NCBI GenBank assembly: GCA_002413745.1
Contig: DHXP01000062.1
Span: 24,295 to 88,294, forward strand
From: Flavobacterium sp. UBA5153
GTDB lineage: Bacteria > Bacteroidota > Bacteroidia > Flavobacteriales > Flavobacteriaceae
Length of the DNA: 64,000 bases
Reading direction: 5' to 3'
Position numbers and translations under genes: made by a program. The notes beneath the pieces are model-generated. The model was not told the DNA's origin. It worked only from the letters and a program-made list of their open reading frames with translations, and did no database searches. Shown here piece after piece: positions 48,997 to 57,341 of this stretch (position 1 is its first letter; every line of letters starts with the position of its first letter).

Positions 48997-49455
48997 TTAG
49001 TTTCCCATTTTGCATCCTTCTCTTCTGTCTCCTCTTCTGTCTCCTCTTCTGTCTTGATGTTTTTCTTTTAAATTATTCCATTTTTCAAATTGTTCTGGCG
49101 ATAATATTTTTTTCATTTTATCTTTCATGGCAATTTGTTCATCAAGCATTTTGTTTTTCAAGGCAAAACGTTCATCGGCAGTTGGTCTTCTTTCACTTTC
49201 TTTTTTCGCCATCCGTTCGGCTCTCATAGCCTCTCTTTTGGTGCTTTGTTCGGCAATGATTTGCCCAACTTGTTCTTGCTGTTTTGCATTCAGGTCCAAT
49301 TCCAATGTCATTTTTTTCAACATTAATTGGTTTCGTTGTTCTGGGGATAGTTTTTCCATCTCAGTTCGATACGGTCTTTTTTCCATCTCTTTTCTGTTCT
49401 GGGCAAAAGCCGACATTCCAACAATAAGTAAGGCAACAATAATTAAATTTTTCAT
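48997..49455 (-). CDS. Spy-like periplasmic protein, paralogue
   Basis: A 152-residue exported protein, clearly paralogous to the one at 22510-22989: similar signal peptide (ending MSAFAQN) and the same LSPEQRNQLMLKKMTLEL and DLNAKQQEQVGQIIAEQS pattern. The C-terminus has three copies of R-R-G-D, made by a 12-base tandem repeat (CTGTCTCCTCTT on the + strand, 49025-49054). It is divergent from the cytochrome c gene, with 195 bases between that include the FNR-type box. Confidence 0.75.
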   Translation of the reverse strand: MKNLIIVALLIVGMSAFAQNRKEMEKRPYRTEMEKLSPEQRNQLMLKKMTLELDLNAKQQEQVGQIIAEQSTKREAMRAERMAKKESERRPTADERFALKNKMLDEQIAMKDKMKKILSPEQFEKWNNLKEKHQDRRGDRRGDRREGCKMGN

Positions 49456-49581
49456 CTTTTAAAATTTTTAAGGTATTGATATAAGACTTAGGTAAGTTTC
49501 AAAGGTTTAATTATTAACAAAAGTTTATCATTTATTTTTTGTTTGCATTGTGCAAAATATAACAAAAAACATTTTTAAATA

Positions 49582-49593
49582 TGATTACAATCA
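49582..49593. promoter_or_regulatory. FNR-type box upstream of the cytochrome c-nosZ unit
   Basis: TGATTACAATCA is a TGAT-N4-ATCA dyad, in context ATGATTACAATCATAA, close to the FNR consensus TTGAT-N4-ATCAA. Its centre is 35 bases upstream of the centre of TTTG at 49621-49624, which would put it near -41.5 if transcription starts about 5 bases after TTTG. This is the typical place for activation by Crp/Fnr proteins. Confidence 0.7.
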
Positions 49594-49650
49594 TAATCAG
49601 TCACTTAAATAATTCAGAAATTTGTTCAAGAAATTTTAAAACCAATTTTT

Positions 49651-50133
49651 ATGTACAAATTATTTTATTTTATAGTTGCGTTTGCAATGTTGACATCATG
49701 TGGCAAAAAAGAAAAATCCACCGAAGATTTTTCAACGGGTACAACTTCGGGAGAAACTACCGAAGCAGCCGCAACTTCGTCTACTTATGATCCAAACAGG
49801 GGTATTGGAAAATTTACCACTGTAGATTTAGGAGACAAGCTAGATGTGGCTATGGCTGCCGAAGGTGAAAAAATCCAATCAGTAAAATGTTCTGCTTGTC
49901 ACAAGTTGACCGATGAAAAGTTAGTGGGTCCAGGATGGAAAGGGGTTACTTCCAGACAAAAACCAGAATGGATTATGAATTTTATCACAAATCCTGATGC
50001 GATGATTGACAAAGATCCCAAGCTTCAAGCTCTATTGGAAATTTGTTTGGTTCGCATGCCAAATCAATCACTTAATGATGCTGACGCAAGAAATGTCCTT
50101 GAGTTTATGCGCAAAAATGATGGCGTAAAATAA
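49651..50133 (+). CDS. Cytochrome c lipoprotein upstream of nosZ
   Basis: A 160-residue lipoprotein (lipobox TSC, Cys17) with a Thr/Glu-rich linker and a class I cytochrome c domain: haem motif C-S-A-C-H at 80-84 and the axial Met near 136 in VRMPNQS. It lies 77 bases before nosZ in the same direction and is the natural electron donor for it. In Bacteroidetes nos clusters such a c-type cytochrome replaces the electron path used by Proteobacteria. The start at ATG 49651 gives a normal lipoprotein signal. Confidence 0.85.
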   Translation: MYKLFYFIVAFAMLTSCGKKEKSTEDFSTGTTSGETTEAAATSSTYDPNRGIGKFTTVDLGDKLDVAMAAEGEKIQSVKCSACHKLTDEKLVGPGWKGVTSRQKPEWIMNFITNPDAMIDKDPKLQALLEICLVRMPNQSLNDADARNVLEFMRKNDGVK

Positions 50134-50210
50134 GTATCGTAAAATTAATTAACCTATAATTGAAAGTATTATAAAATCAAAGATTCACGAAACCAAAAAA
50201 AACAGAAATT

Positions 50211-52190
50211 ATGAGTAAAAATAAATTTTTAAAAACTACCCTGGTCATTTTTATGGTAGCCGCATTTTTTAGTTCTTGTAAGCCAAAAGATTCAGGCGAC
50301 GTTGTTAGCGGTGACGCTGCACAAAGAGCTTATGTTGCACCGGGAAAATATGACGAATTTTATAATTTCGTTTCGGGAGGCTTTAGTGGCCAAATGAGTG
50401 TGTATGGTTTGCCAAGCGGAAGATTACTGCGAGTGATTCCTATTTTTTCTGTGGATCCTCAAAGTGGTTATGGTTTCAGTGAAGAAACGAAACCAATGCT
50501 GAATACTTCTCATGGGCTTATTCCATGGGATGATCAACATCACGTTGAAATGTCTCAAACTAATGGGGAGGTTGATGGCCGTTGGGTTTTTGCCAATGCC
50601 AATAATACGCCAAGAATTGCTCGTGTTGATTTGAAAACCTTCAAAACGACAGAAATTATTGAGCTACCCAATAGTGCAGGGAATCACTCCTCACCATTTA
50701 TCACCGAAAACACGGAATATGTAGTAGCCGGAACTCGTTTTAGTATCCCGCCGGATAACGCTAATGGGGATGTGCCAATTAACACTTATAAACAAAATTT
50801 TAAAGGATATTTAAGTTTTGTAAAAGTGGGCAAAGAAGGTCAAATGGATATTGCTTTCCAAATTGAAGCTCCAGGGGTAAACTTCGACTTAAGTCATGCC
50901 GGGAAAGGTAAATCTCACGGTTGGTTTTTCTTCTCTTGTTATAATACGGAACAAGCCAATACTTTACTTGAAGTAAATGCTTCACAAAAAGACAAAGATT
51001 TCATTATGGCTGTAAACTGGAAAAAAGCCGAAGAATATATTAAAGCGGGTAAAGGAAAAAAAGTGCCGGCAAAATATGCCCATAACACATGGGATGAAAA
51101 AACACATACTGCAAAATCTGAAATAAAAACGGAAGTTTTAGTTCTGGATTCTAAAGTATTGAAAGACCTTTGTTATTTTATTCCTTGTCCAAAATCGCCT
51201 CATGGCTGTGACGTGGATCCTACTGGGGAATACATTGTAGGAAGTGGAAAATTAGCCGCGTTAATTCCTGTATTTAGTTTCGACAAATTACAAAAGGCTA
51301 TTGCCAATAAACAATTTGATGGTGAATTCGATGGAATTCCGGTTATTAAATATGAAGCTGTGTTGCACGGTGAAGTTAAAAAACCAGGTTTAGGACCGTT
51401 ACACACAGAATTTGACGGAAAAGGAAATGCTTATACTACTTTCTTCGTTTCTTCTGAAGTAGTAAAATGGGATATCAAATCATTAAAAATTTTAGACAGA
51501 GCACCTACTTATTATTCTCCCGGACACCTTTGTATCCCCGGTGGTGACAGCAGAAAACCATTTGGAAAATATATGATTGTTTATAATAAAATTACTAAAG
51601 ACCGTTATTTGCCAACAGGTCCAGAATTAGCCCAAGCTGCCCAAATATTTGATATTACCGGTGATAAAATGAAACTGATTCTAGATTTTCCAACCATTGG
51701 GGAACCCCATTATGCACAAGCCGCACCAGCAGATTTAATCAGAAATAATGGTCAGTTAAAATTCTATAAAATAGAGGATAACAATAATCCTTATGTGACC
51801 AAAGGGGAGAAAGAAGCAAAAGTGGTAAGAAAAGGGAATAGAATTGATGTTTATATGACTTCGATTCGTTCTCACTTTGCATCTGATAATATTGAAGGTA
51901 TAAAATTGGGGGATGAGGTTTATTTCCATGTTACGAACTTAGAGCAAGATTGGGATGTTCCTCATGGATTTGCCATTAAAGGAGCGGATAATGCGGAGTT
52001 ATTAATCATGCCTGGAGAAACAGCCACTTTAAAATGGGTTCCAAAAAAAGCAGGAATAGTTCCATTCTATTGTACGGATTTCTGTAGCGCATTGCATCAA
52101 GAAATGCAAGGATATGTTAGGGTTTCGCCTGCTGGAAGCAATGTTCCATTGACTTTTAGTCTAGGAACAAATCTTCCGGCTACTAAATAA
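50211..52190 (+). CDS. nosZ: Nitrous oxide reductase, lipoprotein (clade II) type
   Basis: Reduces N2O to N2 with the CuZ and CuA centres. The 659-residue protein has a Sec-type lipoprotein signal (FFSSC, Cys23) in place of a Tat signal, typical of clade II NosZ. The CuZ domain shows IPWDDQHHVEMSQTNGEVDGRWVF, and the CuA centre at the end has C-T-D-F-C-S-A-L-H-Q-E-M (Cys621, Cys625, His629, Met632). A strong terminator follows, so nosZ with the cytochrome forms one unit and the accessory genes another. Confidence 0.97.
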   Translation: MSKNKFLKTTLVIFMVAAFFSSCKPKDSGDVVSGDAAQRAYVAPGKYDEFYNFVSGGFSGQMSVYGLPSGRLLRVIPIFSVDPQSGYGFSEETKPMLNTSHGLIPWDDQHHVEMSQTNGEVDGRWVFANANNTPRIARVDLKTFKTTEIIELPNSAGNHSSPFITENTEYVVAGTRFSIPPDNANGDVPINTYKQNFKGYLSFVKVGKEGQMDIAFQIEAPGVNFDLSHAGKGKSHGWFFFSCYNTEQANTLLEVNASQKDKDFIMAVNWKKAEEYIKAGKGKKVPAKYAHNTWDEKTHTAKSEIKTEVLVLDSKVLKDLCYFIPCPKSPHGCDVDPTGEYIVGSGKLAALIPVFSFDKLQKAIANKQFDGEFDGIPVIKYEAVLHGEVKKPGLGPLHTEFDGKGNAYTTFFVSSEVVKWDIKSLKILDRAPTYYSPGHLCIPGGDSRKPFGKYMIVYNKITKDRYLPTGPELAQAAQIFDITGDKMKLILDFPTIGEPHYAQAAPADLIRNNGQLKFYKIEDNNNPYVTKGEKEAKVVRKGNRIDVYMTSIRSHFASDNIEGIKLGDEVYFHVTNLEQDWDVPHGFAIKGADNAELLIMPGETATLKWVPKKAGIVPFYCTDFCSALHQEMQGYVRVSPAGSNVPLTFSLGTNLPATK

Positions 52191-52202
52191 ATAAATTTTT
52201 AT

Positions 52203-52239
52203 AAAAAAAGGGAACAAAATTTCTTTGTTCCCTTTTTTT
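52203..52239 (+). terminator. Strong terminator after nosZ
   Basis: Arms AAAAAAAGGGAACAAA and TTTGTTCCCTTTTTTT pair perfectly over 16 bp with a 5-base loop. It lies 12 bases after the nosZ stop and 100 bases before the next gene. Confidence 0.85.
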
Positions 52240-52338
52240 ATAAAAACAACTATGAAAGGAGCATAACAATGACTCGATGAAACACCGATGAAGACATGCG
52301 AATTCCATATTCATTAAATAAACAAATATTATATTCAT

Positions 52339-53373
52339 ATGAATACTTCAAAAATATCTTTATTTTCAAAAGTCGTTCTTTTGATTGTAAGCGCACTATT
52401 ATTTGGTTCTTTGTTGTTTCCAATGTGGAGAATTGAATTGACGGCACCTCAATATCCTGAAGGATTGGTGTTACAATTACACGCCAACAAAATTGGGGGT
52501 GATGTAGACATTATTAACGGATTGAACCATTATATTGGCATGAAAACATTGCACACGAAAGATTTTGTGGAATTTTCAGTATTGCCTTATATATTTGTTT
52601 TTTTCGGATTGTTTTCTTTGGCAGTGTTTTTTATGGCTAAAAGAAAGGGCGTGATTTTACTTTTCGTGTCTTTTGTGCTTTTCACAATATTGGCAGGTGT
52701 GGATTTTTACAGATGGAACTATGAGTATGGGCATAATCTTAACCCGAATGCCGCGATTGTCGTGCCAGGGATGGCCTATCAGCCACCGTTAATTGGATAC
52801 AGGCAATTGCTGAATTTTGGGGCTTACTCTATTCCGGATATTGGCGGATGGATGATGATTGCCGCTGGGGTTTTACTTTTTATTATTGTGGTGAAAGAAA
52901 CCCATTTGTTGCAAAGATTTAGAAAACCTAAAATCGGAGCTGTTTTATTTTTCTTGGTGTCATTTTCTGTTTTATCATGTACAAATGTCAAAGCAGTCCC
53001 TATTAAATTAAATGTGGATAATTGTGATTTTTGTAAAATGAGCATAGCGGATCCTAAATATGGAGCTGAAGTGATTACCCAGAAAGGAAGGGTATATAAA
53101 TTTGACGATATTATGTGTATGGTAAATTATTGTAAATCAAATTCCGAAACAAAAATGAAGGATTTTCATGTACTTGATTATACCCAAGATAATGTTTTGA
53201 TTCCTGCTGAAACTGCTTTTTTTTTCACTGGAGGGGATATTCATAGTCCGATGAGAGGTAATATTATTGCTTTTTCCAATGAAAATGAAGCAAAACAATT
53301 TGGTGCAAAATTGAATGCAGAATCTACCACTTGGAAGGCGATTTTACAAAAACAATCTACAATTATAAATTAA
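52339..53373 (+). CDS. nosL: Fused membrane domain and NosL copper chaperone
   Basis: A 344-residue protein of two parts. The first 185 residues have four membrane helices (near 10-28, 82-98, 104-120 and 170-185) with a His/Met-containing extracytoplasmic stretch (GLNHYIGMKTLHTKDF). From about 200 a second hydrophobic segment ends in an internal lipobox-like VLSC with Cys214, and then comes the NosL copper site CDFCKMSIADPKYGAEVI at 229-246. In related organisms these are usually two adjacent proteins. NosL delivers Cu(I) to apo-NosZ. Whether the internal lipobox is cleaved is unknown. It starts the second unit, nosL-D-F-Y. Confidence 0.88.
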   Translation: MNTSKISLFSKVVLLIVSALLFGSLLFPMWRIELTAPQYPEGLVLQLHANKIGGDVDIINGLNHYIGMKTLHTKDFVEFSVLPYIFVFFGLFSLAVFFMAKRKGVILLFVSFVLFTILAGVDFYRWNYEYGHNLNPNAAIVVPGMAYQPPLIGYRQLLNFGAYSIPDIGGWMMIAAGVLLFIIVVKETHLLQRFRKPKIGAVLFFLVSFSVLSCTNVKAVPIKLNVDNCDFCKMSIADPKYGAEVITQKGRVYKFDDIMCMVNYCKSNSETKMKDFHVLDYTQDNVLIPAETAFFFTGGDIHSPMRGNIIAFSNENEAKQFGAKLNAESTTWKAILQKQSTIIN

Positions 53374-53388
53374 ATGTCTTAAAGGGAA

Positions 53389-54621
53389 ATGATGAAAAGA
53401 TTGCTCTATTTATTTCTGTTGTTTTCTTCATTTCTTTATGCAAACGTGATTGAAGTTGGGGCCAACAAATCAATAAAATCAATTAAAAAAGCTATTAGGA
53501 TAGCCAAAACAGGAGATACTGTTATTGTTTATAAAGGAATTTATAGAGAAGGTAATATTGTTATAGATAAAAAAATTGTTTTTTTAGGTAAAAATTTCCC
53601 AGTTCTGGATGGTCAAAAAAAATATGAGATACTTTCTATTAAAGCGGATGGTGTGATAGTTGATGGTTTTAAAGTAATACGATCTGGTTATGCTTCGCTT
53701 GAAGATCCATGTGGAATTAAAGTTTATAATAAAAATTATGTTGTCATCCAGAATAATATTCTTGACGATAATTTCTTCGGAATTTATATTCAAAACGGTA
53801 AAAACTGCATTATAAAAAACAACAAATTATCTGCTTATGGTAAAGAAGAACAACGAATAGGCAACGGAATTCACTGTTGGAAAAGTGACAGTCTTCAAAT
53901 TATTGCCAACACTATTTCAGGACATCGCGATGGAATTTATTTTGAATTTGTAACCAATTCAGTAATCTGGAGAAATATTTCCACTAAAAATATCCGTTAC
54001 GGATTGCATTTTATGTTCTCCAATGATGATGCCTATATTTCAAATGTTTTTAAAAATAATGGCGCGGGAGTTGCCGTAATGTTTACCAAAAGAGTGAAGA
54101 TGTTCAATAACCATTTTGAAGAAAACTGGGGGGATGCCGCTTATGGATTGTTTCTTAAAGAAATTTCGGATAGTTATATTATAGGAAATAAATTCACTAA
54201 AAATACCTCTGGAATTCACATGGAAGGAACGAATAGGATTCTTATAGAGAAAAACGTTTTTGAAGCCAATGGTTGGGGAATGAATATCCAGGCAAGTTGC
54301 ATGGATAATGTAATAAAAAACAATAATTTCATAGGGAATACTTTTGATATCAGTACCAATGGAAGTTTGGTCCTCAACACTTTCAACAGTAATTATTGGG
54401 ACAAATATGAAGGCTATGATTTAGACAAAAATGGTGTGGGAGATGTTCCCTATCATCCATTGAGTTTGTTTGCCGTACTTACAGAAAAGAATCCATCGGC
54501 AATGTTGCTTTTCAGGAGTTTCATGATTACGCTTTTAGATAAATCCGAGAAAGTTTTACCTAGTATTACCCCAGATAATTTTATAGATAATACACCATTA
54601 ATGCACTCCTTGTCTTTATGA
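53389..54621 (+). CDS. nosD: Periplasmic copper-processing protein NosD
   Basis: A 410-residue exported beta-helix protein needed for CuZ assembly with NosF and NosY. A signal peptide (ending SFLYA) is followed by repeated parallel beta-helix turns, for example IVIDKKIVFLGKNFPVLDG and IIANTISGHRDGIYFEFVTNSVIWRNIS, ending with VPYHPLSLFAVLTEK. The stop overlaps nosF by four bases. The length is normal for NosD. Confidence 0.93.
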   Translation: MMKRLLYLFLLFSSFLYANVIEVGANKSIKSIKKAIRIAKTGDTVIVYKGIYREGNIVIDKKIVFLGKNFPVLDGQKKYEILSIKADGVIVDGFKVIRSGYASLEDPCGIKVYNKNYVVIQNNILDDNFFGIYIQNGKNCIIKNNKLSAYGKEEQRIGNGIHCWKSDSLQIIANTISGHRDGIYFEFVTNSVIWRNISTKNIRYGLHFMFSNDDAYISNVFKNNGAGVAVMFTKRVKMFNNHFEENWGDAAYGLFLKEISDSYIIGNKFTKNTSGIHMEGTNRILIEKNVFEANGWGMNIQASCMDNVIKNNNFIGNTFDISTNGSLVLNTFNSNYWDKYEGYDLDKNGVGDVPYHPLSLFAVLTEKNPSAMLLFRSFMITLLDKSEKVLPSITPDNFIDNTPLMHSLSL

Positions 54622-55340
54622 TAGAAATAAAAAATATTTACAAAAAATTCGGAAAATTAGAAGTGTTGAATGATATAAATCTTTCTTTCAAAAAAGGGGA
54701 ATGTATTGCGCTCATCGGTCCTAATGGTTGCGGAAAAACAACTTTGATAAAAAGTATTTTGGGCATGGTAATTCCCAGCAAAGGGGATATTTTAGTTGAC
54801 CAAAAATCTATACTTGGAAAGTTTAAATATAGGGAACAAATAGGTTATATGCCGCAAATAGGACGTTACCCGGATTATATGACCGTTGGACAAATTATCG
54901 AAATGATTAAAAAAATTCGAAATTCTGATCAAGATCTGGATGAGGATTTGTTGAATGCGTTTGGACTTGAAAAAATATTCGACAAGCAAATGAGAACACT
55001 TTCGGGTGGAACAACTCAAAAAGTGAGTGCTACATTAGCTTTTTTGTTTAATCCTGATGTGTTGATTTTGGACGAACCAACAGCGGGTTTAGATCCATTG
55101 GCTTCTGAAATTTTGAAGGAAAAAATAATACAGGAAAAAGAAAAGGGAAAACTTGTTTTGATTACTTCTCATCTTTTGAGCGAATTGGATGATATGATTA
55201 CCCAAATTATTTTTATGCAAGATGGCAAAGTACATTTTCATAAAACAATTGATGATTTATTGGAATCAACGGGCGAACACAAAATATCCAAGGCAATTGC
55301 AAAAATTCTAAAAAATCAAAGTAATGAACAGAATAATTAA
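54618..55340 (+). CDS. nosF: ABC transporter ATPase NosF
   Basis: A 240-residue ABC ATPase with Walker A GPNGCGKTT, signature LSGGTTQKVS, Walker B DVLILDEPTAGLDP and the H-loop in LITSHLLSEL. Its coupling partners are NosY and NosD. The ATG lies within the end of nosD, and the end overlaps nosY by 17 bases, so translation is coupled. Confidence 0.95.
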   Translation: MIEIKNIYKKFGKLEVLNDINLSFKKGECIALIGPNGCGKTTLIKSILGMVIPSKGDILVDQKSILGKFKYREQIGYMPQIGRYPDYMTVGQIIEMIKKIRNSDQDLDEDLLNAFGLEKIFDKQMRTLSGGTTQKVSATLAFLFNPDVLILDEPTAGLDPLASEILKEKIIQEKEKGKLVLITSHLLSELDDMITQIIFMQDGKVHFHKTIDDLLESTGEHKISKAIAKILKNQSNEQNN

Positions 55341-56091
55341 AATCATTTTTCTAGACATTCTAAAAAATAAGATTGTATTGGCTTATGCCTTTATTTTGGC
55401 TCTGCTTTCCTGGAGTTCATTTGGATTGGAAGATAATACCGCCAAAGGATTGCTTACAGTTTTGAATGTAATTTTATTTACGGTTCCATTAGTTTCCATA
55501 CTTTTTGCAACTATTTATCTATACAATTCTTCAGAATTTATTGAACTCTTGTTAAGCCAGCCTGTCAAGAGGAAAAAAATTTGGTTGAGTTTGTTCCTTG
55601 GGCTTTCCTTATCAATGGTTTTGGCTTTTTTTATTGGTGCCGGAATTCCGCTATTAATCTATGCTCCGGATAGTGTCGGGATAATGATGCTTATTATAGG
55701 ATGCTTGATTTCGTTGGTTTTTGTGGCTTTGGCATTTTTGAGCTCCATTCTTACCAGAGATAAATCCAAAGGAATAGGAATTGCCATAATGACCTGGCTG
55801 TATTTTGCCCTGATTTTTGATGGAATGGTTTTGTTTTTATTATTTCAATTTTCAGAATACCCTATCGAAAAAATAATGGTTGGCATTACCGCTTTAAGTC
55901 CAATTGATTTAGCCCGAATCCAAATACTGTTGCACCTTGATGTTTCGGCAATGATGGGTTACACAGGAGCTATTTTTAAAGACTTTTTCGGCACTTCATT
56001 AGGATTGATTATTTCGTTTTCGTTATTATGTTTATGGGTAATTATTCCATTTTATATTTCACTTAAAAAATTTAAAAACAAAGATTTGTAA
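55324..56091 (+). CDS. nosY: ABC transporter permease NosY
   Basis: A 255-residue membrane protein with six helices, matching NosY: LDILKNKIVLAYAFILALLSW at the start and ELLLSQPVKRKKIWLSLFLGLSLSM in the first cytoplasmic part. It forms the membrane part of NosDFY, which provides sulfur or copper handling for CuZ. The gene is followed 55 bases later by the globin gene, which may belong to the same transcript. Confidence 0.93.
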   Translation: MNRIIKIIFLDILKNKIVLAYAFILALLSWSSFGLEDNTAKGLLTVLNVILFTVPLVSILFATIYLYNSSEFIELLLSQPVKRKKIWLSLFLGLSLSMVLAFFIGAGIPLLIYAPDSVGIMMLIIGCLISLVFVALAFLSSILTRDKSKGIGIAIMTWLYFALIFDGMVLFLLFQFSEYPIEKIMVGITALSPIDLARIQILLHLDVSAMMGYTGAIFKDFFGTSLGLIISFSLLCLWVIIPFYISLKKFKNKDL

Positions 56092-56146
56092 GGAGGATTT
56101 TAGCCATAAATACAACATTACTGTCGTCGTTTAAAGCATAGAAAAC

Positions 56147-56518
56147 ATGAAAACAGATATTAAAAACAGGTCAGATATAGAAAAATTGGTCAATGCTTTT
56201 TATGATAAAATAAAGACCGATGCAAAAATCAGTTATTTTTTTAATGATGTTGCCAAAGTGAACTGGGAAGAACATTTACCTAAAATGTATGATTTTTGGG
56301 AAAATATTTTGTTTTCAACTGGAAATTATAATGGGAATCCAATGGAAACCCATGAGGAATTGCATAAAAAAAGAGAAATGAATCGAGGTCATTTTCAACA
56401 TTGGAACGCTTTGTTTGATGAAACGGTGGATGAATTATTTGCCGGAGTTAAAGCAGAAGAAATCAAGCAAAGAGCAATTAATATCTCTGCGGCAATGATA
56501 CATAAAACATTGGGATAA
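56147..56518 (+). CDS. Truncated haemoglobin, group III-like
   Basis: A 123-residue globin with the group III layout: IEKLVNAFYDKIKTDAKISYFFNDV, WEEHLPKMYDFWENILFSTGNYNG and the proximal His in HFQHWNALFDETVDELF. Group III globins bind O2 and NO. Its place behind nosY suggests a role in NO detoxification or sensing during denitrification. It ends before the bidirectional terminator. Confidence 0.85.
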   Translation: MKTDIKNRSDIEKLVNAFYDKIKTDAKISYFFNDVAKVNWEEHLPKMYDFWENILFSTGNYNGNPMETHEELHKKREMNRGHFQHWNALFDETVDELFAGVKAEEIKQRAINISAAMIHKTLG

Positions 56519-56559
56519 TAACCACCGGCCAATGTGTATGCCCAATATTTTTTTGTCAC

Positions 56560-56606
56560 ATCAAGTGTAGTCGAGATGTAATAATGATTCTCGACTGCAC
56601 TTTGAT
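56560..56606. repeat. REP-like inverted repeat
   Basis: ATCAAGTGTAGTCGAGA and TCTCGACTGCACTTTGAT are near-perfect reverse complements with about 12 bases between. This is a common dispersed palindrome type in Bacteroidetes intergenic DNA. It lies behind the globin gene. Confidence 0.6.
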
Positions 56607-56656
56607 TGATAATTGGACTGATTTATAAACAGTATTGGTATAATATACTTTAAATA

Positions 56657-56689
56657 AAAAAGCGTGAGTTGTTCTAATTCACGCTTTTT
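56657..56689. terminator. Bidirectional terminator between globin and fasciclin genes
   Basis: Arms AAAAAGCGTGAGTT (56657-56670) and AATTCACGCTTTTT (56676-56689) pair with one G-T wobble over a 5-base loop, with A and T runs on both sides. It suits the convergent genes on each side. Confidence 0.8.
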
Positions 56690-56715
56690 CAACCTAGTAA
56701 GAAGAATTAATAATT

Positions 56716-57270
56716 TTATTTTGGAAGTAATACATCACCAATCACGTGAATTATTCCGTTTGATGTTGGTATTGAAGCCACGATTTCTGAACCATTGACA
56801 TAAGTTTTGTCCCCTTTTTTAGTGATTTTTACTTTGCCTCCATAAACCATATCGTATTCTTGCCCGTCTTGCATGTATTCTGTTTTTAGAACACCTACGT
56901 AAGTATGGTAGCCCAGTATATTTGACAAGTCTTCTTTTTTCTCTGGTTTTAATAATCCTTCAACTGTTTCGGCAGGTAGTTTATCGAAAGCGGCATTGGT
57001 TGGGGCGAAAACGGTAAATGGGCCAGCATTACTCAAGGCATCTACTAATCCGGCAGCTTTTAAAGCGGTTACAAGTGTCGTGTGGTCTTTGCTTCCGGAG
57101 GCAACTTGAACAATGTTTGGGGCAGAAGTGTCGTCTTTCACTCCAGATTGTCCGACACTTTGGGTTGAAGTATCTTCTGTTTTGGTTTCAGTTGTAGCTT
57201 CGCTATTCTGTTTGCATCCAAAAGCAATAACAAAACTAGCCAAAAGCAATAATTTAATTGGTTTTTTCAT
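56716..57270 (-). CDS. Fasciclin-domain lipoprotein
   Basis: A 184-residue lipoprotein (lipobox AFGC, Cys19) with one fasciclin (FAS1) domain: HTTLVTALKAAGLVDALSNAGPFTVFAPTNAAFDKLP and the ending TSNGIIHVIGDVLLPK. FAS1 domains mediate adhesion or binding to small ligands. An FNR-type box lies upstream, so it is probably controlled with the nos genes. The role in denitrification is unknown. Confidence 0.9.
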   Translation of the reverse strand: MKKPIKLLLLASFVIAFGCKQNSEATTETKTEDTSTQSVGQSGVKDDTSAPNIVQVASGSKDHTTLVTALKAAGLVDALSNAGPFTVFAPTNAAFDKLPAETVEGLLKPEKKEDLSNILGYHTYVGVLKTEYMQDGQEYDMVYGGKVKITKKGDKTYVNGSEIVASIPTSNGIIHVIGDVLLPK

Positions 57271-57327
57271 AATAAAAGTGCTTTAATTATATAGATGCAA
57301 AGTACCTCATTGCCAAACATTTATTTT

Positions 57328-57341
57328 ATGAGTACAATCAT
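57328..57341. promoter_or_regulatory. FNR-type box upstream of the fasciclin gene
   Basis: ATGATTGTACTCAT on the - strand carries a TGAT-N4-CTCA half-matched dyad, one mismatch from the box at 49582. TACTTTG follows on the - strand at 57298-57304. Its TTTG is again 35 bases from the box centre, the same distance as in front of the cytochrome c gene. Confidence 0.6.
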
